Part shown: positions 48,431-62,000 of the stretch, in pieces
Layout of the letters: the number at the start of each line of letters is the position of its first letter
How positions within the stretch are numbered: position 1 is the first letter of the stretch
Source: Malaya genurostris
Taxonomy: Eukaryota > Arthropoda > Insecta > Diptera > Culicidae
Length of the DNA stretch: 64,000 bases
Direction of reading: 5' to 3'
NCBI RefSeq assembly: GCF_030247185.1
Contig: NC_080572.1
Span: 217,463,435-217,527,434, forward strand
Translations under genes and position numbers: made by a program
Notes under the pieces: model-generated
What the model was told of the DNA's origin: nothing
The model's database searches: none
What the model saw: the letters and a program-made list of their open reading frames with translations, nothing else

Positions 48431-49189
48431 TGAGTACAGATTCTTCACAATGAACCAATTTATTCGTATTCACGTCATTCGGTTCACTAATACCTTGAGA
48501 AGTGAAAAAAAATCAAACATGTTCACCATTTTGACTACACAGAAAATAAAAAGTACCTATTATTTGACTTTTTGCTCAATGCTGAATTGTTTGTATTCTT
48601 TTCTTACTCTCGTTCCTTCCATTGTTGTTAAACAGCAAAACCACCGGACATCGAGAGTTTTGTTCGATAAGTTAAAATTTGGTTGGCCGCATTCAACCTA
48701 AAATTGATTAAATATGGCTAAACAGTTTATTAAATATAATTTGCTATTGAGTAGATATAACTCAACCCCACATTATCAAAATGACGGAATGAGCAATGAA
48801 TTCTTACTCGACTGCATGATTTTCCAGTGCTCGATCGGTTCAGTGCTAGAACTTTCGCCTGAGTTGGGTGCTCCATCAACCCGATTGACAGTGACATAAA
48901 TGTCATTGAATATTCGCTTGTTCTATGAACGTGTTATTGTAAAAGTTAGGCGACTTAAGCCATTTCACTACACTAGAGGAATGGATGATTCTGACTAAGG
49001 TAGGCCGTTTTGTTACTTTCCAGCGAATTCTAAGAAAAACTGGTTATTTACTAGTTCTGTATATCCGAAAAACTTATTGATTTCATTATATAATGTTTTA
49101 TCTAAAAATAAACTGAAAATTAAAACGAAAACGTGCATAATCTAAAAAGAATAAGAAGAAGACGAATTGACAATTCAGTCCACATCTTC
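48431..49189. other. No gene seen
   Basis: Short frames only; anonymous. Confidence 0.5.
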
Positions 49190-49390
49190 TCACTCAATTC
49201 CGACAGATTTTCGAATCAACCGGTTGTAGGCGAAATTCATTCGGAATCGGTTGTTGCACTGGAGTTAAAATTGATTCGGAATTCATTATGATTTCCACAT
49301 GAAATTCCGAATGAAAATTTCTCGCCGATTCGGAATTTATTCGAAATCCATTCGGATCTGGTAATGTGGGACCTTTCAGTTTATTTTTTG
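49190..49390. repeat. CATTCGGAAT-rich dispersed repeat
   Basis: Repeated phrases GATTCGGAATTCATT, AATTCCGAATGAAAA and CCATTCGGATCTGG suggest a degenerate repeat with inverted halves. It is not coding. Confidence 0.4.
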
Positions 49391-49904
49391 CATGTATCTT
49401 ATGGAAACGACTTAGATGGTTCGAGTCACAACTATTCAATGAAAACCGTCTCTGCGGTAACATCTTCGCGGTTTTCAGTAAATTGTTGCATTCGCACGTC
49501 ATTTTTCCAATCTGTGTCCTCGTTAGATACTGACCAAATTTAAAAAGTAAGAGAATATTTCCAATTTTCCAATAACAATATGAATATCATCAGTATTGCC
49601 CAATTCAAAACATTGTCATGAATGATGAAACAAAAATAGATAAATAGCAAAAAAACTTCGTTTTAATCCTCCGAAAACGTTAAATTGAAACTAAATATAA
49701 TAAGAAATGTCTCGTTTGGAAAGCGCGATATTCCTGTGGGTCCTAAGGTTTTCGCGTGGCAAGAGTGTCAAGAATTTTGACGTAGAACTATGGCTTTCCT
49801 TGATATACAGTGCAGGATGTCATTTCGAAAATTTCACATTTCAAGGGTTATTACTTCAGATTTGAAAAAGAACTTTTTCTTTGCTCGTTTGTTTTCTGTA
49901 CACT

Positions 49905-50090
49905 CAAGTCTTTTTGTCGTGAATACGACTTACTTCACTATGGGGCGCCTATTCAAAATTTACCCCCTAAGAGAGTGATAAGTTTTTGATCGTGAATATC
50001 TCTTGTTGCATCTAACGTATCGACATATTTTTTTCTACATGTCATCGGAAATATGATCACTATTAAGTGATAAAATTTTCAGTTATCTGA
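49905..50090 (+). repeat. Dispersed repeat, copy 2
   Basis: This is the partner of 46600-46745, with ACTTCACTATGGGGCGCC, GAGAGTGATAAGTTTTTG and GTCATCGGAAATATGATCAC. No TIR or TSD was found for either. Confidence 0.6.
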
Positions 50091-50369
50091 CCTTATCTCA
50101 AATAATTCAAAATTAAACTTTTCTGAAATGCTTGGTATCAACGAGTATCAAAGAGGAAAACACATTAAGCTTTTTTGCCTTTCTCGTATTTTCAAAGCTA
50201 ATAGTTCAGTGATCTGTGGAAGGATTTATATAATCTAAGTACCAATAGATTCGAAATTTTTCAACTTGAACGTTTTTCAAAAGTACACTATTGAAAAACC
50301 TGTCTGATTGACCAGCCAATCAGAACGCGTTCTGAGGAAGAGAACAAAATGTGTGCTTCTCCAGTGATA

Positions 50370-50710
50370 TAAAAGCTGAATATTTCACTTTTTCTATCAT
50401 TTTGTAAGCAACGGTTATAGAAGCACGAGAGTAACATCGGGCCGAGCACACAGCGTTACTACACCAGAAGTCTGCCAGCTGAAGTCATCAGTCGTCGTGG
50501 GAACGCTGCTCAGTTAGGTTGTGGGAGCAACATCGAAGACTTCACGCTGAAAGGCAGCGAGCGGTAGTCGCAGCCATGCCGCGCCACACAGCACACCACA
50601 CCAGCTGAAGTCATCAATGTACACGCAAAGAACCATCTCGGATCGGAATGCAGATCCTGTTGGTCGTGACAATTCAAAGCACTTTTCAGTGCTGCAAATC
50701 ATCATAAAAA
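50370..50710 (+). promoter_or_regulatory. Promoter-like stretch with TATA box (weak)
   Basis: GTGATATAAAAGCTG at about 50366 is TATA-like. It is followed within 40 bases by TTTCTATCATTTTG and a GC-richer tract with ACGCTGCTCAGTTAGG. A transcription start could lie near 50400, but no coding frame follows, so this may be the 5' end of a transposon or a dead gene. Confidence 0.2.
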
Positions 50711-53700
50711 ATTAATTGAATTTTCTCTTTCGTACCAAAAGCATCAGATTTTAAAAATGGAAGTAGACATAGTTTGCACCGTCACTAACACATTCAATTA
50801 CGAATCACTCAATGCGAAAATGAAAGCCACGTATACAGATTAATCTGTATTTTTATTATAATGAACTATACTGGTTATTTCATATCATGATAATATTTAT
50901 TTGTGTTTCAGAATGTTTAATGTAGTTACAATCTAAACTTTAGTTTAGGTGCATCGTTTCAAATTCTTGCCGGTTGTTTTCGTATTCACGACATCCAGTT
51001 ATGTCTCTGACATTACCCTCCCGCCTTTTTTATGCGTGGGACACGCAGCGCTTAAACAAAATCGCATGAAAATAAATCGCATAACTTTGAAAATTCGCAT
51101 CAATACTGCATAGCTAAGGAAAAAATATGTTTGTTGCACAGATCTCTTCAAAACTCATGAAACATCATGATCTAATCTTAGCTAGTTTTATTTAAAAATA
51201 TCGATTTTTGGACTTTTTGAGATTTTCGAAATTGTTTTTTTTGCCAAATCATAGATAACAGATAACAAAATTATTCAAAAAACTGTGTAGATTTTAAATT
51301 TGCTGTACATTGTATTCAAGGAGTGATTTTTAAAACTTATCACTACGTTCCGGGACGATAACAAAGTTCTCCTGCCTATTATAGAACTATTTCAATTATA
51401 ACGATTTGAACATAAGTGTAAAAGACAATTTTATTTCCATGTCGTTTGAACCATACGTGAATTCAATCGGAATAAAACAAAAAAAAAAAGACTTGTGGCT
51501 TCAGCCAACAGCAACACAAAAATCTAGCGTGAAGTGAATGTAGCACCCGAAATAGTGTTTCATGTTGAAGCGGCACCCAAAATAGTGTCGATCGCGGTGA
51601 CATCTGCAATTATTCGCCATGCTGAATGAGCAAGTTATACACACTGTTCATTTGCGAGCTTGTATATCCGTTTTCTGTTGCCAAATGTTGTAGAAATCCA
51701 TGCAAACTATAGTTCTGTTGCGTTATAATTTTTTTTTGAAAAATAAAATAGTCTAATGTTTTGTTTATTTCAAATCAAGGAAACCGAATAAATTCGTTTT
51801 CGTCTGAGATGTCGGGATAGACATTGCACTTCAGTGCAAAAAAGTGCGTTGTAAATAGTAATGACTTTACGTTTGCTTAGCAGATTATGTTGATCCACGA
51901 GGTGGCATTAGCAGTCCAACATAATCTGCTAATGCACTGATGAGCGGAATGCGAAACGTAAAACAGGCATAATTTTGATATTTCGCATTAAAAAGAACTG
52001 CATTGCTTTGAAAATTCGCATAAAAAATACCGTGAAAATTCAGTGAAGGATTTCGGAGCGATACGAAACTACCTTACCTTACCTAACTGGTATAGTGTTG
52101 GAGTGTAACGAATATAACTGTGTTCGTTTATTGCAACGGAAAGAATCAGACTTCCAGAAAATACGTCCAAGTGATAGCAGTATTAATGGATGACCTTACT
52201 TTGCACCAAAAAGCTATGCTTCGATACCGTCCTATAAACTCAAAACTTCTGATTGGTGCACACCATATACAAAAACGTATGAGCTGGTTGCTTTTTTTAT
52301 TAAGCAACTTTTTTGGCAAGCAGGGGTTCGAGTGAAGCGTGCCTGGTTAAAAAACTGTACCGATTTCGTTCAGCTCATCAGTAAAAACGAATGCAAGGGA
52401 AAGCTCTTTGTTTGGTTAACTGGAGCTTGAGTGTATTGAAAATGTTCAAAAGCTTCGAAGATTCTAAGTTACTTTTGTTGCGGCTCGAGAAGGCCTTGCC
52501 CATCACACTTCTGCAGATAAGACTAGATGTTTCATGCATTGGATAATTCGTTGAACGGCCGGATGCAAACGTCGGATAAGCGTACACAGACAAAAATAAT
52601 GAAATTTACACGACATGAAAGTACTAAGAAATAGATGAAATTAACGCTGAGCTTTGTTATTAAAGTTTATTGAAAAATAAAGAACTGTAGTAACTTTCTA
52701 TTCAATTCTTGTTTCTAAATATTTGCAAGAAAATTTATGTACGTTTACTATCTTTACAATCAGTGTAGATTAATTTTTTTCGGTGATTCGCCTAGTCGGG
52801 CCAGAAAAACTTTCTGACAATAATCTACACTTATCCGCTTTTCGCATTCAGTGGTTCAGAACGTTAGCGTTATGAAAGGAGCACACATTTCACTGTATTT
52901 ATAAGGTTGATATTACATTATTTCAAACATAAATTAACCCGTGACTAATGAAAATGTCAACTATGAAATGAGATTATAAAGTACATAAATAAAATAATGT
53001 CCCCGTCTATTACCGTCTATCTATTGAAATTATAATTGAACTATTTGCTACGTCGGACTACTTGAATACCAAACTATTAATCAAAAACAAATGTTGTCTC
53101 CACTATATGATCAACTATAATGAACTGCAGAATCTTAGTAGAACAACCTACCTACTCGCTACTGAATTGTATCCGTGGTTTACTTACAGTGCAAAATCTA
53201 TTCTTATTTGAGTGGATTTTGGTAACACAAATTACTACAAACTATATCAATGGTAATATTTCACATAATACTAAATGTCCGAGTAGAATAGTTTGTAATA
53301 TAGTTTCCTTGGTTTCAATAGGAAAAACCAGTTTCTATCAATAGCGCTGTAAGTAAGATTTTATTGACGAATAGATGAACTGACTAGACTCGGATAATCA
53401 CTACAATCTAATGGATGGATGGAAAACACTACCAAATTAGTTTCAGGTTTCTATATAACTAGAAAATCTAACGAATTTTTTTTAAATTTAGTTAATACAA
53501 GTTTCGATAGTTTACATGTAAACTAATTAATTTGCATTCGCCAAGTGACCTGCGTCGTTTCAGGGTAAATAAAATATGTCCTATTGATTCTACTACGTAT
53601 AATTTTTTGGTTAAATTACTGTTGGAGTGGAATACTTTTTAGTAGAATATGGTGTTGAAGGAATGTTGTATACAATCATGGAGTGAGAACATTTTAAGTG

Positions 53701-54075
53701 TTTCGCCAACATTCTTCCGCGCAGGAATCCAGTTTCGTTTGAGTAAACGATTCTCAGAAATAGTAAATTCATTGTATTTTCTAGATAGTTCTTATCGAAT
53801 AAATAATTGTTCTAGAAAAAATCGAACGTCAATCATATTAACGTTCCCGAAAAATATTTGAACCTAGACTTAATCATTATTAGAGAACAGTTCAAAACAC
53901 AAAGTCTATAAATAAGTACATGTAGGTACGTATAAACTTAATTATCACCAATCACATACGGGTTTCCTTTCAATCGGTTCTTTGTTCAATCAATCAGTAA
54001 AATAATTACCGTAGTGGGCTACACATTTGCGTGCACACGATTTACCATACCACCTGTTTCGAAAGAAAAACTTCC
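50711..54075. other. No gene seen; may include the 3' UTR of the minus-strand gene
   Basis: The gene ends at 54076, so its 3' UTR should extend leftward. A minus-strand AATAAA is present near 53359 (TTTATT on plus) as a possible poly(A) signal. CGCATAAAA-type phrases around 51040-51110 and 51970-52030 look like a diffuse repeat around the 51.9-kb hairpin. No other gene is visible. Confidence 0.4.
51877..51932. repeat. Perfect 16-bp hairpin with extended arms
   Basis: TTAGCAGATTATGTTG (51877-51892) and its exact inverse (51917-51932) are separated by 24 bases. Outside, TTTACGTTT and AAACGTAAA extend the symmetry. It is probably the core of a small palindromic MITE. No TSD is evident. Confidence 0.7.
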
Positions 54076-54386
54076 TCAATAATCCGAATCGTTCAGCTCG
54101 TTCAGTTCAACGCTTTGATCTTCGAGACTTCGCTTGATGTCGGCCAGTGTGCTCATGATTAGCTGTTGCTTGGCTTCCGCATCACGAGCGCCGCCGGAAA
54201 GCTCGCAACTAACTTTAACCGAAACGTTACCGTTATCGTTAGCTTGTGCGACTGCTGAAACAGCTACGGCTGCCACTGCGTCAGTTGGTTCGTGTCCCGG
54301 CTTACAGTTGTTCTCTTGCTTCGTCTTCGAAAGGCGCTCGCGTCTCAAGAGAGTGATTTTATTCAGCAAAGCTTTTTTCGATAGTT
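54076..54386 (-). CDS. Terminal exon of the serine-rich gene
   Basis: This exon has the acceptor TTTTGCAG and then 102 codons beginning LSKKALLNKITLLRRERL and ending ELNELNDSDY with TGA. Its entry phase (2 bases) exactly completes the one base left by the 59839 donor, forming a Glu codon. This supports assigning it to the same gene across a 5.45-kb intron. The sequence is charged and helical at both ends, with an Ala/Val-rich middle. If the link is wrong, it is the last exon of another minus-strand gene. Confidence 0.65.
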
Positions 54387-55984
54387 CTGCAAAACGATAA
54401 AGTAATGCATTCAAAACAGAGTTTGTAGTGATTTGATGAAACGATAGGTGCTCAGCAAAATATAGCATGCTTTAGAAAAAAAGGTTTGTTATTTACAAAG
54501 AAAACAAATATTTTGTTTTCAGCTCCATATAATTTTGCGATGTAGCCAAAATCTACGCCACAGTGAAACAGAACTCTTAGAACATAACTAATTTCGAAGT
54601 CCGAATAAATAAAAATTATTGAACATGCAATTGTAGTGGGTTGTGTAAATAATATCCAATTTATCTGTTGCTTAATACTTAGCCGACGAATGTCGTATAT
54701 GTAATCTTTTCAGTTATATTTTATATAAGCAATATATTACCAAGTTATGATTAACATTTTTTACTGCTTTGACTTGGGTGCTATTTGAAATATAAGAAAT
54801 ATTTGCATATAATAAATATATTTCAAAACATACACTTATTCAACGTCGCTTGGAGCGAATGATAAACTGTTTGAATTATTTTTTATTTTAAAGTAAGTCA
54901 GTTTTTGGTTCCATTTTAAGATATGTAACCTCTGTACAAAATCTAAAGCATAATAACAGCATTAGCACAAGATTTACTGACGTAGATGCTTCTTTCGTCC
55001 GGGAAGCATTAACATTTTTATTTTGCTTCTCAAGGACGCATTTTTCGTCGCTATTAACAATGTGAATTAACAGGATTCGTTCTGGTTTTGCCTTTGAAGT
55101 AGCTGTTCACAAGAAAGGAAACGCCGTTCAACATATTTTCAATTAGAGTCGTACGGAATGCCGTTCCCTTGCGTCTGAATCTTTCACATGGTCAAATCTA
55201 GTGAAATAAGTAAAGTGATGGAGCACATTTATGAAAAAATGTGTAAAGAACTGTTGTTGTGGATTTGCTTTCGATGTATGTGCTTATTCTATGACTTTCT
55301 ATTTTCAAGATTCTCGTAATGTTATCATTTTTCGACATCATTTGCGATGCTAACTGAAAAATGTCTCCGGCTTTTACTAAAGGTTTGTGAATTTATTGAC
55401 AAATCTCAGCAAAATGTTAACAAATAGTATAATACTTATATACTTTAACAAAGTTGAAGCAAATTTCGAAAAAGTCGAACTAAGAAATGTTGATGGATTT
55501 GGTAGTTTTGAAATCCACAAATGAAATACAATATATTCATATTTTTACATAAAATCAGCTCTATTGAGTAATGATTTCTATACAAAAATATGTAACTTTA
55601 TTATTAAAAAGTGATTAGAAACTACATCATATTTTGAATGCAATTTGAATAGTAATACTGAACGATAAATATTCATTTCATTAATAAACCAATTGTGTAA
55701 TCATCCTGTCAATTGATAATCAATTGTAATTAAATTTATCACATTGGTTTCCTATATTCACTTCCTAAAATTTTAAAATTCCTAACGCAAAAAACACCAA
55801 TTTCATTCCTAGTAATTATCAGGAATTACTCCAGCAAAAACGCTTAAAATTGTTTTGTTATTTTTTGCCTTTCTCATATAGAAAGGTTATGCAATCACTG
55901 AGAAAACCGATTTTTGAACCGAGGCCCGGAGGGCCGAATGTCATATACCATTCGACTCAGTTCGTCGAGTACGCAAAATGTCTC

Positions 55985-56016
<32 letters not shown>

Positions 56017-59000
56017 TGTGTATGTGTGTGTATGTGTGTGTATGTGCGTATGTGTGTATGTAACGTTTTTTTGAACTAACTTTTCTCGGAGATGGCTGAA
56101 CCGATTTTCACAAACTTAGATTCAAATGAAAGGTCTCATGGTCCCATACAAAATTCCTGAATATTATTTGGATCCGACTTCCGGTTCCGGAATTATGGGG
56201 TAAAATGTGCAAAAAATTGTGAAAATAAGTGCACTAACTTTTCTCGGAGATGGCTAAACCGATTTTCACAAACTAATATTCAAATGAAAGGTTTTGTGGT
56301 CCCATAAAAAAATCCTGAATATTATTTGGATACGACTTCCGGTTCCGGAGTTATGGGGTAAAATGTGCAAAAAAAATCATAATATGTGTTCTAACTTTTC
56401 TCATAGATGGCGCGACCGATTTTCACAAACTTAGATTCAAATGAAAGGTCTTGTGGTCCCATACAAAATTCCTGAATATTATTTGGATCCGACTTCCGGT
56501 TCCGGAATTATGGGGTAAAATGGTCAAAAAATAGTGAAAATAAGTGCACTAACTTTTGTCAGAGATCCGATTTTCACAAACTTAGGTTCAAATGAAAGGT
56601 CTTGAAGTCCCATACAAAATTCCTGAATATTACTTGGATCCGATTTCCGGTTCGGGAGTTATGGGGCAAAATATGCAGAAAAAAGGAAATATGTGTTCTA
56701 ACTTTTCTCATAGATGGCGCGACCGATTTTCACAAACTTTGATTCAAATGAAAAGTCTTGTGGTCCCATACAAAATTCCTTAATATTATTTGGATCCGAT
56801 TTCCGGCTCCGGAATTATGGGGTAAAATGTGCAAAAAATTGTGAAAATAATTGCACTAACTTTACTCAGAGATGACTGAACCTATTTTTACAAACTTAGG
56901 TTCAAATGAAAGGTCTTGAGGTCCCATAAAAAATTTCAGAATATTATTTAGATCCGACTTCCGGTTCGGGAGTTATGGGGTAAAATGTGCAAAAAAAGAA
57001 AATATGTATTCTAACTTTTCTCATAGATGGCGCGACCGATTTTCACAAACTTAGATTTAAATGAAAGGTCCTGGTCCCATACGTAATTCCTGAATTTCAT
57101 GCGGATCCGACTTCCGGATCCGGGAATATAGGGTAAAGTGGGTTAAAAATTGTATACCATCACTGAAAATGGGGAAAAACCTTAAAAATGTTCTGAATCG
57201 ACCTCAAATCTTTTCCAATTGATAGTTTTTATCAATAGACGGTCAAACAAACCGATTTCGGTTATTCTTTCAAGAATTCAATTTTAATAAATACTTGTAA
57301 TAGTCTCCACTGTTATTTCATAGATTTAGCATAAAAACTCCTCTAAAAACCACTACGAGATCATATTCTAGCCAAGGGAACAATTTTTCAAAAAAGTTTA
57401 GGTGTGTTATGAAAGTTCTATGATTCCGTATTGAATAAACTGTTACGTTGATAGTATTGTTTTAGAATATGTTTATACCATGCCGTTTTAGACGATAAAA
57501 ATATCTTAGATTTTATTCACAATCTCACACTTTCTCTATACAAAGTTTATGTGCTCCTATTTTTATCGAGAACATGTTTGTAAAAAAGGAATAACAACTA
57601 ATCACCTTAAAATTAATGAGGACTTTTCATAAGTCTACATGATTTACAAACAAAATTTGGAGATTCATCCCCTTTTTACCAACTTCGTTGCGTAAAAAAT
57701 ACTGTAGGTGTTCCGAATGAATATACAGTAAAACGAAGCTACTCAAAACTAGGTTTGATTTTCCCAACTCCGATCGATCACATAGATACCACAATTTTCT
57801 TCGGTTCGTAGAATATCGCTAGTAGCTGTTTTATGTTTATTATAACTATAATCAGCCACTTTAAATTATTTGACCGAACTAGTTTTGTGTGTGTGTTTCA
57901 CTTTCACTAACAGTTTCACTCATAACATATATTTCAAAACTTGACTAAATTCATGATTCGATTTTTTTCGAAAATTTACCACAACTTCTACGGGTTCGGG
58001 TCCCGCCTCTATGGTAGGTTTTTCGAAGTTTTCATTTCATGGTTGTATTCACAGGCCATGTTTCAAATCTGGTTTTCTCTTTGGATACTGATTAAAATTA
58101 GAATTTTAAAGGTTTTTTTTACATGGTAGCTTTAAACGACGTGTGTGAGCACTCATCACCTTGTTATTCCGGACTCGGGAATCGAATCCGAACAAAACTT
58201 ACGAGTATTGTATGGAACCATAAGATCTAAAAACATAAATCCGAGTCGGTGAGAACGAAGTGAGTTTGTTTTTGGTTATTTTGTCCACTTTTTCTGACAA
58301 CTCGGGAACTGGACAAGCCGTTATACGTATTGTTTGATCGACTACTAATATAACTTACAAATTGGAATAGTTTTGAGATCCATTGAGAAATCGTGCGTTT
58401 TTTACATCATCGCTCTAAACGACAACTTGAAATTATACCCGATCAGGAAAAAATAGTTAATGGATACCTTATTGTGCCGTTATCTTCGACTAACAAAAGA
58501 GCTTAAAGTGATATTCATGAGGTTGAATTAGGAGCTAAAATAGCTAAACAGAATACCTATAATTGTCACCCGCATATGCAGAGTATGATCTGATTAAGAT
58601 ATTTCCAATACCAAAACAATAGCACGGGAACATTGAAACATAGAATACAGTGACCAAATTTAAAATGTATTTTAATTATCTTTGAGGGAACACGATTCAT
58701 AAAAAATTCATATAACTTGACGATACGCTTTGAAGACCGAGAGAGAAACGTTTGGCGTTCCTTAGACATGACTATATGGGGGTTAGATGAGGCAAGTGCC
58801 TTTCAAAAGGGGGGTGAAATGTTAAAAACGTTATAACTCCGAAACTACTGACCAGATTGCCATCAAACTTGGTACAGATACTTCTTGCTCTTAAGAGATA
58901 ATACTAAGGTAGATAGATAAGGGTACTTTAATGGGAGGGAGGAGGCGTAAAGCGTAAATTTCTAATTTGACGAGAATCGATACTTTTTGTAGACCATAGA

Positions 59001-62000
59001 TACTTTCTGCGCAACTTTGATATGATTATAAGGATATTCGTGTGAGGTGGATGTAGTAAGGGCCTCTAAAAGGAGGGTGTAATTGATGTAACAACATAAC
59101 TCCGATAATACTGAACGGATTGCTACCAAACTTGGCACAGGTACTTCTTGCTCTTCAGAGATATTAGTAATCGTATTTCTATTGGGGAGGTGGATTTTTC
59201 ACCTGACAATCTCTTCTGAATTTAGTTGAGAATATTCTGTGAAATTTTCAGAATGATTCATTGAGTTTACCGCCCGTGTTGTATTATTTTCTGACTGCAG
59301 AACTGCTGAAAACTAGAACGCTCGGAATTGCACATCTCTACTTGTTCATCAAATAACCCGGCTTTGAAGTCTTGTATCATAAATCTACCGTGACAAAGTT
59401 TAGATAATTTAGTTTAGATGCGTCAGTGCATGAAAACATTTAAGTTATCGAGAAAAAGTCTTATATTTTTCTGTGAAACAAAGTCAGTCTCAATGCATCC
59501 GCCATTTTATTTGCTTTAGTGTCCTGGTGGTGTCCGGGAAAAGAGGAGAAGACGAGAGAAATCAAATCTACTCAACAAGGTTCCTAAACACACAGACGCA
59601 AAGGGAATTTAGGGAATCAGGGAGGAAGCTTCAAAATCTATACGCGACCCACTGTCCTCAGGCCTTAAGAAAACACTTGGTTTTTTTAAGGCTGAGAAGT
59701 GCAGGACAAGTTCCTCAAGAACTGCTTTGCTGCATGAAGTATGTATTTATAAAAGCTGCTGGATAATTTCTTCAAAACAAAGCTTGCTACAATTGCTGTA
59801 AAAAATCATGCATAAAATTCGTGCAACAAACTATTCACCCGGATCGGCATCGAGGCTACGCTGGATTTTCTCGAACGTGGAGCTACAGGTGTAAATTTTT
59901 CTCTTCAGGGGCTCACTCTGAGGACAGTAGCTATCATCGGTCAGCATGTTACCGATGTCAACTGATCGAAACGACATGAGTGGTGACTTGTGCAGGCCCC
60001 GTTTCATATCACTTTCATTTAGCGAACTGGAATACACGATCGTTTTGCCACTGGGAACTGTCACATTGGCGTCGATTGCTGACCCCCCGCCGTGGATCGT
60101 ATGTCGAAAGTTGTTCAACTGTTTCCCTGTAATGCTCTTCCTCGCTGAAGAGATGTTTTCCTTGTTGGACTTATTCTTGCAATGGTTCTTATCCAAATTC
60201 CGGCTCAGATCATCCGAGTCCGAATCTGATTCAATGTTAATCTTAGGGCTTTGACTGCGGAACCGTCTGCGGGCAATGATAGGCGACTTCGGAGGTACGA
60301 TGTTACGCTCGTAAGAGACTGGCTGTGGAGACATTTTGGCACTTTTAAGATCATTTTCATTATCACTCTGGCGACGTGCCAGTTCCGTACAATGGTTTTG
60401 ATTGATGAAATTCGTCACATGGGTCTTTCTCGGGATCACCCGAGTATTTTTAGGGCTGTTCGGTGCTGACATAGACGTTTCGTAGCGGAGGACTTCCAAT
60501 CGCTTATTGATTATGACGCCTTCGACTGGATTGAGTTCGGATCCATTCTCGGAACATTTTTGCGAACATGTTTTAGCCAACTCCCGTTTCAAATCTGCCT
60601 CACAGTTGCGTAGTATTTCAACTCTTTTATTCGCTGGTGGATTGCAAATTCTTCTTGGACTGCAAATAGACGGCGGCTCCTTGATTTCTTTCAGTTCCTT
60701 TACGCTGTTTGTTCTCATAGAAAACAAAATGGTTTCCGCTTCGTGGATTAACTGTTTGTACTTCACGTCGGCCTCAAGATCTGCCTTGAGGAGAGCTTTC
60801 TCACTTTCCGAAATCGCAAGTATTCGACTGTGGAGTGAATGCACTTCGGTGAACGTTAAGGAATTACATCTGTTTGTCAGTGGGGAGCTGTTAATTGGCG
60901 TTCGTTCTTCCGATTGATTTCTTCTCAGCGATACCGGAGTTCCTCCGAGACTTCTGCAGCCTCGTGATGCAGCCATGCTTCCAGCCGGTGAAGTTCCACT
61001 CGTTTGGTCGGTATTCTTTTTCCGAGTGCGAACCAATTTCTTCCGTCTTTTCGAACCTCCGCTTTCGCTGTTCCGCTTGCTTCGGCCACGATGCTTCGAG
61101 GAACGGCGCTCCGGGAAATTATGATAGGAACAACTACCGGTATTTTTGTAATTTTCCTTATCGATAACCTCCAGCACGGAACCGGTATCGATGAAGTCCA
61201 AGTCCAACAAATCGTCCGTATCGCATTCGTCTCCGGCATCCTGTCCGGTGTCAATGTCCGTCGGGCAATCTGTTGGGTCAGAGTCACTGCAGCTGGAAAT
61301 GGCACTGGTTAATAAACTATATCAGATTAGGTATGATGCCAATATTTACCTTAAGATATCAGTCTCTTTCTCGTAGTGGTAACTTTCGTCGAATTTACCC
61401 ATCATCTCATTTAAAGTTGCGTCCTCATCGCTGTCCAGATTGGAACAGTTGGTTGTTGCCTTACTGTCCAATCGGGACAAATCGGCCGCTCCTTTCCGTA
61501 TGCTCCTGGGAGTTAGAAGCATTTTACTGACTACCTTCTCGGTCGAAGAGCTAGAGTCCGAATCAGACAAGACATTGGGTTTCCTACAGTTAAAAACCTT
61601 CGTTGAAGTGACTGACGTTTCTTTCAACGTTTCAACTTACTTGGGATCCTTTTTATTGTCATCGGTGCCGCTGCTCGATTTGATGCCGGATGAAGTGGTT
61701 GAACCCGAGTCTTGGTCGGTCTTTTTCAAATTGGCGCCAGCAAGAGATCCGTCCAGGGTCGAAAGCCATGGATTTGTTCTGATTCGGCATCGCTGTCTTG
61801 GAGATGGCGCTGGAACAAAAAAGGTTTAGGTAAGCGAAACAAAAATCCTTCCGTAAAATTAGGGAAACGATAGTCTTTCGTACATTCAATACTGCGATAG
61901 TGCTGCATGCCAAGATTCTTTTGCATGATGGGACTCATTGCAACCGCATTTTGCATGGTCTGCTGCTGCTGCTGTGATAAGTTCCCATTATTGTTAATAT

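Larger units (their letters stand above)
54387..59838 (-). other. Large last intron of the serine-rich gene
   Basis: This inferred intron of 5452 bp starts GTGAAT and ends TTTTGCAG on the minus strand. It holds the dispersed repeat at 55860-57140, a two-unit direct repeat at 58775-59190, an older repeat fragment at 58445-58720 and a repeat fragment at 59205-59700. The part from 54500 to 55850 is AT-rich with nothing recognisable. Confidence 0.55.

Noticed and set aside
49794..49978. Short plus-strand frame
   Set aside because: It lies in a dispersed repeat also present at 46.6 kb, where the frame is broken.
55850..56783. Frames over the 157-bp repeat units
   Set aside because: Repeat translations including Cys/Val runs from the TG microsatellite.
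61440..61829. 129-codon plus-strand frame
   Set aside because: Shadow of exons 3 and 4 of the minus-strand gene.
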